Assembly: GCA_027459505.1 (NCBI GenBank)
Contig: DAIDIE010000028.1
Span: 1 to 64,000, forward strand
DNA length: 64,000 nt
Direction of reading: 5' to 3'
Source of the DNA: Acidobacteriota bacterium
Lineage (GTDB): Bacteria; Acidobacteriota; Terriglobia; Terriglobales; SCQP01
The notes below the pieces were generated by a model. That model had not been told where the DNA came from. It saw nothing but the letters and a program-made list of their open reading frames with translations, and did not search any database. Of this stretch, positions 20,500-28,562 are shown one piece after another. A program made the position numbers and the translations under genes. How positions within the stretch are numbered: position 1 is the stretch's first letter; every line of letters begins with the position of its first letter.

Positions 20500-20976
20500 T
20501 CAGGCGCGCTTTGCAAGCAGAGCCGTAACATGGGCGATGGCGGCGTTTCCGGTGCCCATGCCTTCGGGCGTTTTGCCTTTGATGGAGACGCGCTCGATCC
20601 CAACCTTCAGAATCTCCGCCACGTTTTGCCGCAAGCGATCACGGAGCGGTTGCAGCCGGGGCTTTTCAAGGATCAGAGTGGCATCGATATTGACGACATC
20701 CCAGCCTTGCTGGTGAACCAGATCCAGAGCATGCCGCACAAACAAGCTGCTGGCCGCACCCCGCCATTGCGGATCGCCGGGGGGAAAAAAAGCGCCGATA
20801 TCGCCTAACGCCAGCCCGCCCAGCAAGGCATCGCAGAGCGCATGCAGCAGGACGTCACCATCGCTGTGGCCCGCCAGTCCAAGGGGCGAGTCGAGCTGGA
20901 CCCCACCCAGCCACAAGGGGGTATTGGGGGCAAACTCGTGGGAATCCCAACCGTATCCAATGCGCAAATCTGGCAT
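20500..20976 (-). CDS. ispF: 2-C-methyl-D-erythritol 2,4-cyclodiphosphate synthase
   Basis: Fifth enzyme of the MEP isoprenoid pathway, forming the cyclic diphosphate with release of CMP. 158 aa, family-normal. The metal-binding D-x-H motif is GYGWDSHEF (Asp, His around residues 10-12), followed by GHSDGDVLLHALCDALLGG and the C-terminal KGKTPEGMG. The ATG at 20976 fits family length; an upstream in-frame ATG at 21045 would add 23 odd residues. No ispD adjoins it. The open question is only cotranscription with bamD, 120 bp upstream. Confidence 0.95.
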   Translation of the reverse strand: MPDLRIGYGWDSHEFAPNTPLWLGGVQLDSPLGLAGHSDGDVLLHALCDALLGGLALGDIGAFFPPGDPQWRGAASSLFVRHALDLVHQQGWDVVNIDATLILEKPRLQPLRDRLRQNVAEILKVGIERVSIKGKTPEGMGTGNAAIAHVTALLAKRA

Positions 20977-21096
20977 GATAACGCCGTCGTTCCTCCTTTT
21001 CAGTCTCGCATAACAAATAAGGCCGAAGCAGCATTCGCTATCCACCGGGGGAAAGCGGCGCCGCTTCGGCCAATTGCCAACACAACGCAGGCCCGT

Positions 21097-22404
21097 TCAG
21101 GGCAGCACGCGCTCGAAGATGTTTTCCTTTTTCTGGGTGACGGGGACGTTCTCGTGAATCTGTTCCTCCAGAATGCGCTGCTTTTTCTGTTTGTCGATTT
21201 GATCCGGGGTCAACACCTGGGACTGGCTATTCTGGGTTGCAGTAGCAATCGTGCCGTTTTGCGAGTCGTTAAGCCCGGATGAGGAAACCGACTCCAACTG
21301 GACCTGGCCCGAATTGGACGCGGAACTGGTGGCGGGGGCGGCGGAAATATTCTCGTAAGCGCCATTGACGTTGGTGATCGTCGGCGCGGTAACGGTCGGC
21401 TTCCCAACCCGATCCGCGGTGGCCAACTGGGCCTTCGGGGCACCCTCAAACGTGCTCAGCAGGCGCTGCAAGCGGGTAAGCTGACGCCGGCTGGCGATCT
21501 CCTGGCGATTAAAGGCAATCTCCTGCGGGGTCGGGCGAGGAATGGGAGCGTGTAAGGCGCTCAAGCGCGCAACCGCCTGATGCACCTCAGGGCTGAGCGG
21601 ATAACGGCGAATCAGCTTGGAATAGAAGTGCACCGCCTGGGTGCGATCCGCGTTTCCATTCTGGATAAGCAGCTTTTTGATCGTGGGATTTTTGGCTTTG
21701 TCAGAAGCCTGGAAGTAGTAGCCCGACGACTCGTAAAAGGAACGGGCCAGGTCGGCCATGGCGATGTCGCCCTTGCTGTACAAGGGATAGTTGGTCACGG
21801 TATGCAGCAGGCGGTTCTGGGCGGCGCGATAATTTTGCCGCAGTAGATAGAACTCGCCAATCCGAAATTGCCGCTCGGCCAAAACCTCCTGCACCTCACG
21901 GAGCATCTGCATGGCCTGTCCGCTATAGGCGCCGTAAGGATAGTTCACCAGGTAGTCACGAAGTTCGCGCTCGGCGGCTTCGGCCTGGGTAGGATCACGA
22001 TCCGGCTTTTGCAATTCATCAAAGTGAATACGGGCGATCTTGAACTGCGCCTCGCCGGCTTCCTTCATATTCGGGAAAAACGTGATGAAGTCCTTGTACT
22101 CGGCCTCCGCCTGGGCAAGGCCATCGGCGCCACCCTCTTTGTACCAGGAATCGCCAATCGCCATCTTCGCGCGCGCGAGGTACTGGCTGTCGGGATAGGT
22201 GTTGATCAGCGTCTGCAGCGAGAGGCGTGCGACCGTGAACTGATCTTTGTTGATGGCCTTCATGGCCTTGTCGAAGAGCTCTTTGTCGGGCTGCTGCGAG
22301 TGGACGTTGGCCAAGGGGTTGGCCATCTGCTTGTGGTGAAACAGGCAGGCCGAATTGGCGACGGCAAATACAGCGGTGAGGGAAAAGACAACGATCCGTT
22401 TCAT
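21097..22404 (-). CDS. bamD: BamD-type outer-membrane assembly lipoprotein
   Basis: 435 aa. A lipoprotein signal ends at Cys20 (VANSAC). Tetratricopeptide-like helices from about 40 to 290 match BamD/YfiO (KDQFTVARLSLQTLINTYPDSQYLARAK and similar repeats), the lipoprotein that with BamA folds outer-membrane proteins. It is far longer than E. coli BamD (245 aa): the last 130 residues are a polar, Ser/Thr/Gln/Asn-rich tail (SAAPATSSASNSGQVQLE). Long disordered tails are seen in other acidobacterial BamD proteins. It probably acts at the inner face of the outer membrane and heads the bamD-ispF-rnr run. Confidence 0.88.
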   Translation of the reverse strand: MKRIVVFSLTAVFAVANSACLFHHKQMANPLANVHSQQPDKELFDKAMKAINKDQFTVARLSLQTLINTYPDSQYLARAKMAIGDSWYKEGGADGLAQAEAEYKDFITFFPNMKEAGEAQFKIARIHFDELQKPDRDPTQAEAAERELRDYLVNYPYGAYSGQAMQMLREVQEVLAERQFRIGEFYLLRQNYRAAQNRLLHTVTNYPLYSKGDIAMADLARSFYESSGYYFQASDKAKNPTIKKLLIQNGNADRTQAVHFYSKLIRRYPLSPEVHQAVARLSALHAPIPRPTPQEIAFNRQEIASRRQLTRLQRLLSTFEGAPKAQLATADRVGKPTVTAPTITNVNGAYENISAAPATSSASNSGQVQLESVSSSGLNDSQNGTIATATQNSQSQVLTPDQIDKQKKQRILEEQIHENVPVTQKKENIFERVLP

Positions 22405-22634
22405 CGGCTCAAAAAACCTCGATCCCTGGCCAGCCCAGTTGGCCAGCGAAGCGGTTCATTCGAAGGAGCGCTTGCCTTAAGAAGGCGGGATGGCTTCCAA
22501 AGCGACTGAACCGTTTTCCTGACAAACTTGGACAACAGCCCAAGCAGACAGACTTTGCGCAGTTTCCGATACAGTTTACGTCATTTCGGGGCGTTGCGCC
22601 GCCCCTGCGCAATGGGAAAAGCGCCAAAGACGGG

Positions 22635-23213
22635 TCAGGCGTCCAGGCGCTTCGCGTCTAGTACCGTCTGGACACCACTAGTGGAGCGCTTCAGGCCTGG
22701 ACTGGGCTCACCAGCAGAAAGATCAGCGGCCTCGTTGCGACCATGGTCCGAATCCCCGGCCTGACGCATGCGACTGTTGGGACCTCGAAACCAGCTTACG
22801 AGAGCCAACAAAGCTAATGTGGCGGCGCCCGCCGCCGTGTCCAGCAATACATCATGAACTGAGGGGCCGCGGGAGGGGACAAAGCGCTGGTGAAGCTCGT
22901 CGGAAGAGGAGTACAACAAACAAAACAGCAGTGCTTTCCATGCAAATCGCGGCCGGAAACGGGCACTGCCAGCAAAGAACAAATACGCGAGCAGCGTCAG
23001 GGTGGCGTAGAGCAAAACGTGTCCGGTCTTCCTGAACAGGTGGCTCCACTCCGTCCAGCGTGGCGGGTGCGGCGCAGGAATAGCCAGGACATGAAGGATC
23101 TGCCGCAAAAGCCAGTCGGTGTGCTGGCCCGAGTGAGCATCGGCGGAGAAGACAAAAATTATCGCGCAGAGCGCCAAGCCAAAAACCGCCGCCCATTTCT
23201 GTAGTTGTGTCAT
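22635..23213 (-). CDS. VanZ-like membrane protein
   Basis: 192 aa with about four hydrophobic helices. The VanZ signature is present: RKTGHVLLYATLTLLAY and SSSDELHQRFVPSRGPSVHDVLLDTAAG. VanZ gives low-level teicoplanin resistance in enterococci by an unknown route, but the family is widespread and its general function is unknown. The last 50 residues are polar and poorly conserved. No glycopeptide-resistance genes are nearby. Confidence 0.88.
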   Translation of the reverse strand: MTQLQKWAAVFGLALCAIIFVFSADAHSGQHTDWLLRQILHVLAIPAPHPPRWTEWSHLFRKTGHVLLYATLTLLAYLFFAGSARFRPRFAWKALLFCLLYSSSDELHQRFVPSRGPSVHDVLLDTAAGAATLALLALVSWFRGPNSRMRQAGDSDHGRNEAADLSAGEPSPGLKRSTSGVQTVLDAKRLDA

Positions 23214-23408
23214 TGAAACCAGAAAACCTGACAGAACCTGATGCTGCCCATTTTAGCGGGTAAGCATGTTTGGGGTAAAGAAGCCTGTTTCCAGTCGCGC
23301 CATGGCAGCCCCGAAGGCTGGCGACAGGCGTCATGCCCGGGTGGCTCGCACGTTCACTGCGCTCCCTTCCGAGCGGCAAGAAAGCACGCGGTGAGATGCA
23401 ACCGGGCT

Positions 23409-24269
23409 CTACTCGGCGTGGGGCTGATAGTTCCAAAAGTCTTGCTGTTTGGATTCAGACCAATGCTTCAGGAACGCGATGGTGGCATTCGCTCCAAACT
23501 GTACTTTTTGGGGAACCCAGACGCCAGGTGCGTAGCGCTCCAACTGCATGTCCAGATTCGCCGCGTGAACCGTGGCCAGCACGCCGAGAAGATAACGGAC
23601 AGGTTGAAACATGTGGATCTGAATTCGCACGACATGGAGATCCTGGGCATCCACCCACAATTCACCACGGGATGACAAAAGAATGTCTTCCGCCCTTGAA
23701 CGGCTTTTGTTATCCGGATTGGGTGTCATGGGCAGGACCCAAGTGGGGCGGCCCCGCCAGGTTCGCAAGCTGGGTGTGCCGTACAGGTAATCGTTGGCCA
23801 GTTGGGAAAACGGGATCTGCTCTTTGCTCACCTTCACCACCCCAAAGGGGGCCCAGTCGCGCTTGGCATCATCTGTGGCAGTCTGCCGTGCCGCGTTTGC
23901 CTGTCCCGCCAGTTCCTGAGGCGAGAGTTGGCGGGCATCCAACGCGGTAATCTGGCGAACAGGATGCCCCTTCACGTAAAACATGGTTGCCGTATACCCT
24001 TCCCATTTGCCGTTACGACCGATCTCGTCGTGTTCCACATGAGAAAAGTGCGTATTCGCCATTTCATCCTGGATGAAGTTGTGCAGCAGGAGGGGGCGCA
24101 GTTGGGCAACAGGCGGCAGTGCCGGCGGAGTTGCGACAACGGCAAGTCCGGTCGTATGCGCTCGGGCGGCCCTAGTGTTGTGCGGCGGATGAACCGCGGC
24201 ATGGGCGTTGACGACGAATGAAGCAGTCAGCAGCGCAAGCGCTGGCAGATGTAGCTGACGAGTCCCCAT
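23409..24269 (-). CDS. Exported protein, outer-membrane lipoprotein-sorting-like
   Basis: 286 aa with a signal peptide (LALLTASFVVNAHA). The mature region contains YTATMFYVKGHPVRQITAL, then a helix rich in Gln/Ala, then ELWVDAQDLHVVRIQIHMFQPV and GVWVPQKVQFGANATI. The second part resembles the half-barrel of LolA/LolB-type and related acidobacterial exported proteins in which a value is tested against a sugar-like cavity, but no firm family can be named. Likely periplasmic. It is divergent from the MmcB-like gene. Confidence 0.7.
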   Translation of the reverse strand: MGTRQLHLPALALLTASFVVNAHAAVHPPHNTRAARAHTTGLAVVATPPALPPVAQLRPLLLHNFIQDEMANTHFSHVEHDEIGRNGKWEGYTATMFYVKGHPVRQITALDARQLSPQELAGQANAARQTATDDAKRDWAPFGVVKVSKEQIPFSQLANDYLYGTPSLRTWRGRPTWVLPMTPNPDNKSRSRAEDILLSSRGELWVDAQDLHVVRIQIHMFQPVRYLLGVLATVHAANLDMQLERYAPGVWVPQKVQFGANATIAFLKHWSESKQQDFWNYQPHAE

Positions 24270-24442
24270 ACCTTTTAGACTGTATGCGAGTTCTTGGCGT
24301 TGCGAAAAGAGCCAGCGCCGGCAGCGGATGAAGCGGCAAGGCCGCTTGAGATTGACTCGAACCGGGCTAGTGAAGCGGGAGCGCCCTTTCCTGTTCCAAA
24401 AAGGGTTTTCCCATCCTGCACTATTCAGTGCTACAACTAGGC

Positions 24443-24994
24443 ATGTCCGTTTCCGCCCATGACAAGCTGGTCATCCGCGCAGTGGCCTGGCTGCGGCGCT
24501 ACGGCTGCGGCATTGTCCTTTCCGAGCAGTACTGTTCCACCGGTGAGGTACCGGATGCAATCGGGTGGAAGGGCCAATGCCGATCCGTGGTGGTGGAGTG
24601 CAAAGCGACCCGCGGCGATTTTCTGGCTGATGCGAACAAGCCTTTCCGCCTGAAGCCCCGCGAAGGGTTGGGATGTGAGCGCCTCTACCTGGCGCCGGCG
24701 GGGCTAATCCGGGCGGATGAGCTGCCGACCGGGTGGGGGCTATTGGAGGTCGAGCGCGGTGATATCGTCGTGCGGGTGAAACCGGCACGGCAGAGTCAGC
24801 GGACCGAGGTTGGGCTGCTGAAGGAAATGAATCTGCTGCTGGCCAGCCTGCGCCGGGTGGAGGTGCGAATCGAACCACAGTCGATCACCGACTTCCTGAA
24901 GTGGAAAAGCCGGCTGGCCGAGTACAACGGCGGAGTGCTCCCAGAAGGAGTGCTGCCGGCGGAAGATGAAGAGAATTCGCACCTGCAGGTCTAA
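24443..24994 (+). CDS. MmcB-like PD-(D/E)XK-fold protein
   Basis: 183 aa. The nuclease-like core is visible: EVPDAIGW with Asp38, a strand VVVECKATRGDFLAD with Glu52-x-Lys54, giving the D...E-x-K set of the restriction-endonuclease fold. MmcB in Caulobacter takes part in mitomycin-C damage response and this family is named for it. GTG at 24428 is a possible earlier start; the ATG at 24443 has only a weak AGG upstream. No SOS box was recognised. It is followed by the repeat-packed intergenic block and stands alone. Confidence 0.75.
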   Translation: MSVSAHDKLVIRAVAWLRRYGCGIVLSEQYCSTGEVPDAIGWKGQCRSVVVECKATRGDFLADANKPFRLKPREGLGCERLYLAPAGLIRADELPTGWGLLEVERGDIVVRVKPARQSQRTEVGLLKEMNLLLASLRRVEVRIEPQSITDFLKWKSRLAEYNGGVLPEGVLPAEDEENSHLQV

Positions 24995-25010
24995 GGCTCG
25001 CGCAGCATGC

Positions 25011-25111
25011 GGCAGGGCCGCTTGTCTCCTGCGCCGCCCGCCGGCATTGCTCATAGTTGGGAGGCACGGCCTCGTCTCCTGAGCCGCGCGCTGGCATTGC
25101 TTACCGTTGGG
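25011..25111. repeat. Two tandem ~50-bp units of repeat type C
   Basis: Unit 1 (25011-25060) and unit 2 (25061-25111) share the order GGCA-GGCC, GTCTCCTG-GCCGC, GC-GGCATTGCT and GTTGGG at a period of 50 bp with small indels. A third, diverged copy is at 6518-6558. The opening block GAGGCACGGCCTCGTCTCC also recurs with two changes at 58671-58689, directly before repeat B. Confidence 0.7.
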
Positions 25112-25118
25112 TCGCTGG

Positions 25119-25140
25119 CACGTTCTCCAGTGAGAACGTG
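25119..25140. other. Perfect 9-bp hairpin
   Basis: CACGTTCTC, loop CAGT, GAGAACGTG. It lies between the type C tandem and repeat type B in the 254-bp gap between the MmcB-like gene and the RbsD/FucU gene. A further C/G-run hairpin (about 25160-25178) follows it. Confidence 0.6.
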
Positions 25141-25197
25141 AAGCCGCCGAGGCCGGGCTCCTCCCCCGCGCGAGGGGGCCGCCCTTAGGAATTTCGC

Positions 25198-25245
25198 GGC
25201 CCTCCACCTGCGATTTCCTCCCGCAGGGAGGAGTCGGTGGCTCGC
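25198..25245. repeat. Dispersed stem-loop repeat, type B, copy 1
   Basis: 48 bp that match 58692-58739 at 45 positions. Layout: CCACCTGCGATTTC, stem TCCTCCC-gca-GGGAGGA, GTCGGTGGCTCGC. It ends 4 bp before the stop codon of the RbsD/FucU gene. Flanks are shared with type A at 3069 and 39059 whereas the stem is different. Confidence 0.85.
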
Positions 25246-25248
25246 CTC

Positions 25249-25638
25249 TCAGGCGGATTCAAGGATCATATTCGCGTACTGGACAGTGTCGCCGGTTCGA
25301 ATCAGGCCAATGGCGGAGGGAATCCGACTTTTGAACATGACATGCGGCTCGAAATGCAAAGCAACGCTCCCAAGTGCCTGCCTGAATTGTGACACCGTGT
25401 CCGGCTGGTTAACGCCCAGGAACTCTTCTGCCATATACACGGCGCCCACGCTGAAGTTGGGGATCAGGGCTCGCCAAACATCAAGGACTTTGGGCAGATC
25501 ATCGACCAGCGAAAGGTCCACGGTTTCAATTTGTGGGAAGAACGGGAAGCCGCGATCCGCGATCACCAGCAGGTTGGTGTGGCGAACACGGCTGAGTAAG
25601 GAGTTGACGGCCGGGTTGAGAATTCCGGAACGGAGCAT
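25249..25638 (-). CDS. RbsD/FucU-family sugar mutarotase
   Basis: 129 aa from the ATG at 25638. Members interconvert pyranose and furanose (RbsD) or alpha and beta anomers (FucU) of ribose or fucose in the cytoplasm. Family marks: RHTNLLVIADRGFPFFP, the VDLSLVDDLPKVLDVW block, PHVMFKSRIPSAIGLIRTGD and the C-terminal QYANMILESA. RbsD/FucU cannot be separated by eye. It is divergent from a zinc alcohol dehydrogenase, so both may belong to a short sugar-oxidation route. Confidence 0.85.
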   Translation of the reverse strand: MLRSGILNPAVNSLLSRVRHTNLLVIADRGFPFFPQIETVDLSLVDDLPKVLDVWRALIPNFSVGAVYMAEEFLGVNQPDTVSQFRQALGSVALHFEPHVMFKSRIPSAIGLIRTGDTVQYANMILESA

Positions 25639-25752
25639 ACTGGCGCCTTGTCTGCCCCGGCGGAGTCCGCGCGGCGGCCTCAATAGTATAGTGATCGGGG
25701 CGGAACAGTTCCAAAGTTGCGCAAGCCCGTGGCTCACGGAGGCGGTGTTCAG

Positions 25753-26760
25753 TTGAAAGCGCTCATTTTAGAACGACCTCGAGACATTGCGGTTCGTGAG
25801 GTGCAGGCAACCGGCCCAGCAGCATGCGAAGCGCTGCTGCAGGTTCGGCTGGTAGGTCTGTGCGGCACCGATTTGAACTCTTTTCGCGGGCGCAATCCGC
25901 TGGTCAGCTATCCCAGAATTCCGGGCCACGAAATCGCCGCCACGATCGTCAGCGGCGGCAGCGCCACTCTGCCCGACGGCGCCAACGTCACGGTCTACCC
26001 CTATTCTCAATGCGGCGCCTGCGCTGCCTGCCTGCGCGGCCGTCCCAACGCCTGCCAGCACAACCAGACGCTGGGGGTGCAACGCGATGGCGCGCTGCGG
26101 GAGTTCATCAGTGTAGCTCCCAACAAGCTTTTTCCGGCGCGTCTGGAACTCCAGGAACTCTGTCTTGTGGAACCCCTGTCGGTGGGCTTTCATGCCGCCG
26201 CACGGGGCGAGGTCCGCCCGGGAGAAATCGCCGTCGTTATTGGATGTGGCGGTGTGGGACTGGGCGCGGTGGCGGCATGTGCTTTCCGGGGGGCGGAGAC
26301 GGTCGCGGTAGACGTGGATGATCACAAGTTGGAGATCGCAAAATTAGCCGGGGCCACGCACTGCATCAACACCGAGCGGCAGGAGTTGCACGCGTCTCTG
26401 CAGGAGATCGCGCAGGGCCGCGGACCGGATGTAGTCATCGAAGCGATTGGTCTGCCACAAACCTTTCGCGCGGCCGTTGAAGAAGTGGCCTTTACCGGGC
26501 GTGTAGTTTATATCGGCTACGCCAAAGAGCCGGTGTCCTACGAGACGCGGCTGTTTGTGCAAAAGGAACTCGACATTCGCGGTTCCCGCAACGCGCTGCC
26601 GGAGGATTTCCGCGAGGTGATCCGCATGTTGGAGCAGGGCCGGTTTCCAGCGCGCGAGACGATCACCACGGTGGCACCGCTGGAGAAAGGACCGGAATTG
26701 CTCAGCGATTGGGACGCAACACCCGCACGGTACAGCAAGATCATGCTGCAGGTGAGTTGA
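25753..26760 (+). CDS. Zinc-dependent medium-chain alcohol dehydrogenase
   Basis: 335 aa from a TTG at 25753 preceded by GGAGGCGG. Catalytic zinc ligands Cys37 (GLCGTD), His59 and Glu60 (GHE), and the structural zinc cysteines Cys87, 90, 93, 101 (CGACAACLRGRPNAC) are present. The NAD-binding GCGGVGLGA lies near 161. It resembles sorbitol, L-threonine and galactitol-1-phosphate dehydrogenases; the substrate is unknown. The divergent RbsD/FucU gene suggests a sugar. It is convergent with the acyl-CoA dehydrogenase gene. Confidence 0.9.
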   Translation: MKALILERPRDIAVREVQATGPAACEALLQVRLVGLCGTDLNSFRGRNPLVSYPRIPGHEIAATIVSGGSATLPDGANVTVYPYSQCGACAACLRGRPNACQHNQTLGVQRDGALREFISVAPNKLFPARLELQELCLVEPLSVGFHAAARGEVRPGEIAVVIGCGGVGLGAVAACAFRGAETVAVDVDDHKLEIAKLAGATHCINTERQELHASLQEIAQGRGPDVVIEAIGLPQTFRAAVEEVAFTGRVVYIGYAKEPVSYETRLFVQKELDIRGSRNALPEDFREVIRMLEQGRFPARETITTVAPLEKGPELLSDWDATPARYSKIMLQVS

Positions 26761-26765
26761 GGAGT

Positions 26766-27944
26766 TCAGATCCCTTGCGCCTGTCGCAGCAGCTCGCGGG
26801 CAATGACGAGGCGCTGAATTTCGCTGGTTCCTTCGCCAATGGTGCAGAGTTTCACGTCCCGGTAGTACTTCTCGGCCGGGTACTCTTTGATGAAGCCATA
26901 GCCGCCGTGAATCTGCACACATTCGTCGGCGGCACGAACGGCCACTTCTCCGGCGTAGAGCTTGGCCATTGCCGATTCGCGCGTAACGCGCTGCCCATTG
27001 TCTTTCATCCAGGCGGCACGGCGTGTTAACAGACGCGCAGCATCGATTTCGGTAGCCATGTCGGCGAGCTTCCACTGAATTCCCTGGAAGCTGGAAATCG
27101 CCTGGCCAAACTGCTTGCGTTGTAACGAGTAGCGTGTAGCGGCTTCGAAGGCGCCCTGGGCGATTCCCAAGCCAAGCGAAGCGATGCTGATGCGCCCCCC
27201 ATCGAGGATCCGCAGCGAATCGACAAAGCCCTCGCCGGCTTTGCCGATCAGATTGGCGCTGGGCACGCGGCAATCCTCAAAGATCATTTCGGCAGTGTCG
27301 CTGGCGCGCATACCCAACTTGTTCTCTTTTTTACCGGCACGGAACCCAGGAGTGCCCTTCTCCACAACGAAGGCCGACATGGCATGACGGTTGTCGCGGT
27401 TCTTGCCCGCGGGTTGCTCTTCACCGGGAGAGACGGCAATCACCACACAAACGTCGGCGTGATGTCCATTGGTGGTGAACGTTTTGGTGCCGTTAATGAT
27501 CCAACCGTCGCCATCTCGCACGGCGGTAGTGCGAGCGCCAGCGGCATCGGAGCCCGCGCCCGGCTCGGTCAAAGCCCAACTGCCGATCCATTCCCCGCTG
27601 GCCAGCTTGGGAATGTACTTCCGCCGCTGCTCGTCGTTGCCACAAACGTAGATATGGTTCGTGCAGAGTGAGTTGTGGGCAGCAACGATCAGGGCAACAC
27701 TGCCGTCCACGCGAGCAAGCTCTTCGATGGCGATGGAATACTCCATATAACCAAGGCCTGCGCCGCCCAACTCGCCAGGGAAGATCACGCCCAGCAAGCC
27801 CATTTCGCCAAGCTGGCGGATGACCTCCGCAGGCCATGCCTGGGCCTCATCCCACTCCATCACGTGCGGAGCAATCTCTTTTTCGGCAAACTGCCGGATG
27901 GAGTTTTGCAGGTCCAACTGTTCATCACTGAGCTGAAAGTCCAT
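26766..27944 (-). CDS. Acyl-CoA dehydrogenase
   Basis: Flavoprotein of 392 aa that makes the 2,3-double bond of acyl-CoA and passes electrons to ETF. N-terminal helical part from about 1 to 120, a beta domain with [16 protein letters not shown], and the C-terminal helical part containing the [22 protein letters not shown] region and IGEGTSEIQ, which carries the usual catalytic glutamate of the short/medium-chain group. The substrate chain length is not fixed. The window also encodes EtfBA and ETF-QO, its expected acceptors, about 11 kb away. Confidence 0.93.
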   Translation of the reverse strand: MDFQLSDEQLDLQNSIRQFAEKEIAPHVMEWDEAQAWPAEVIRQLGEMGLLGVIFPGELGGAGLGYMEYSIAIEELARVDGSVALIVAAHNSLCTNHIYVCGNDEQRRKYIPKLASGEWIGSWALTEPGAGSDAAGARTTAVRDGDGWIINGTKTFTTNGHHADVCVVIAVSPGEEQPAGKNRDNRHAMSAFVVEKGTPGFRAGKKENKLGMRASDTAEMIFEDCRVPSANLIGKAGEGFVDSLRILDGGRISIASLGLGIAQGAFEAATRYSLQRKQFGQAISSFQGIQWKLADMATEIDAARLLTRRAAWMKDNGQRVTRESAMAKLYAGEVAVRAADECVQIHGGYGFIKEYPAEKYYRDVKLCTIGEGTSEIQRLVIARELLRQAQGI

Positions 27945-28254
27945 GCGGAGCTCTCCCGTGAACTGTCTCCGTTATAGCACGGCGGGCTTGTGCGGCAGGT
28001 GATGGAGGAGACTAGCCGACCAGTCGGCACGGCCGCTTTTATTCCACCCGCTTCGGTGTCCGGCCCTACCCCAAGCCGCGCGGCGCGGCTTGGGGATAGC
28101 TCGTAAGGATCCCGGGCGCCGTTGACTGCGGCTTACGTGCATCCGATTTGCAGGCCCGCCCTCCGCCCGTGGCGCGGGCCACCCGAGCTTCGCGGTAAAC
28201 ATCTACCGAAGCGTGCGAACGCCGCACACAAACACACAACCCAGGAGGTAATCG
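27945..28254. other. Intergenic stretch between acyl-CoA dehydrogenase and HhH gene
   Basis: No gene is supported here. It holds a perfect 12-bp hairpin (28069-28095), and the HhH leader with AGGAGG at 28243-28248. GGCACGGCCGC at about 28027 recalls repeat type C but the match is too short to count. Confidence 0.5.
28069..28095. other. Perfect 12-bp hairpin with 3-nt loop
   Basis: CCCCAAGCCGCG (28069-28080), loop CGG, CGCGGCTTGGGG (28084-28095), followed by ATAGCTCGTAAGGA. No T run, so not a classic terminator. It is placed between two divergent genes, which argues against termination; possible recombination or regulatory structure. Confidence 0.55.
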
Positions 28255-28479
28255 ATGAGCGGAGCCATTGGCGACGCCCAGGGAGTCGACCTAAACAGCG
28301 CGAGTGAACAAGAGCTGGAGAGGGTTGGCGGTCTGGGGCGGGAACGAGCACAACGCCTGGTCCAGAGCCGTCCGTTCCAAAGTTGGGACGATCTGAAAGG
28401 AATCCCGGGCTTCAGCGAGAAACTCGTACAGGACCTGCGGGATGCAGGTGCGCACTTGGGCGGTCGTAAGGCAGCCTGA
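28255..28479 (+). CDS. Helix-hairpin-helix protein
   Basis: 74 aa made of one ComEA-like helix-hairpin-helix unit: VDLNSASEQELERVGGLG, ERAQRLVQSRPFQSWDDLKGIPGFSEKLVQDLR. Such units bind DNA without sequence preference, through the G-h-G turns (GLG, GIPG). No signal peptide or membrane anchor, unlike ComEA, so cytoplasmic. AGGAGG at good distance precedes the ATG. Function not known. Confidence 0.85.
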   Translation: MSGAIGDAQGVDLNSASEQELERVGGLGRERAQRLVQSRPFQSWDDLKGIPGFSEKLVQDLRDAGAHLGGRKAA

Positions 28480-28502
28480 TTGAAAACATCACAACAAAAA
28501 AG

Positions 28503-28545
28503 GGCGGGAGTGAGCATCTCCAAATCTGGGGTGCTTACTCCCGCC
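28503..28545 (-). terminator. Rho-independent terminator of gltB
   Basis: Read on the minus strand: a 14-bp stem (28545-28532 pairing with 28516-28503, one G-T pair) followed by CTTTTTTGTTGT. It lies 18 bp after the gltB stop. The same stem also faces the end of the HhH gene, so it may serve both convergent genes. Confidence 0.85.
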
Positions 28546-28562
28546 TCGTGTTTCTTCTGGAA

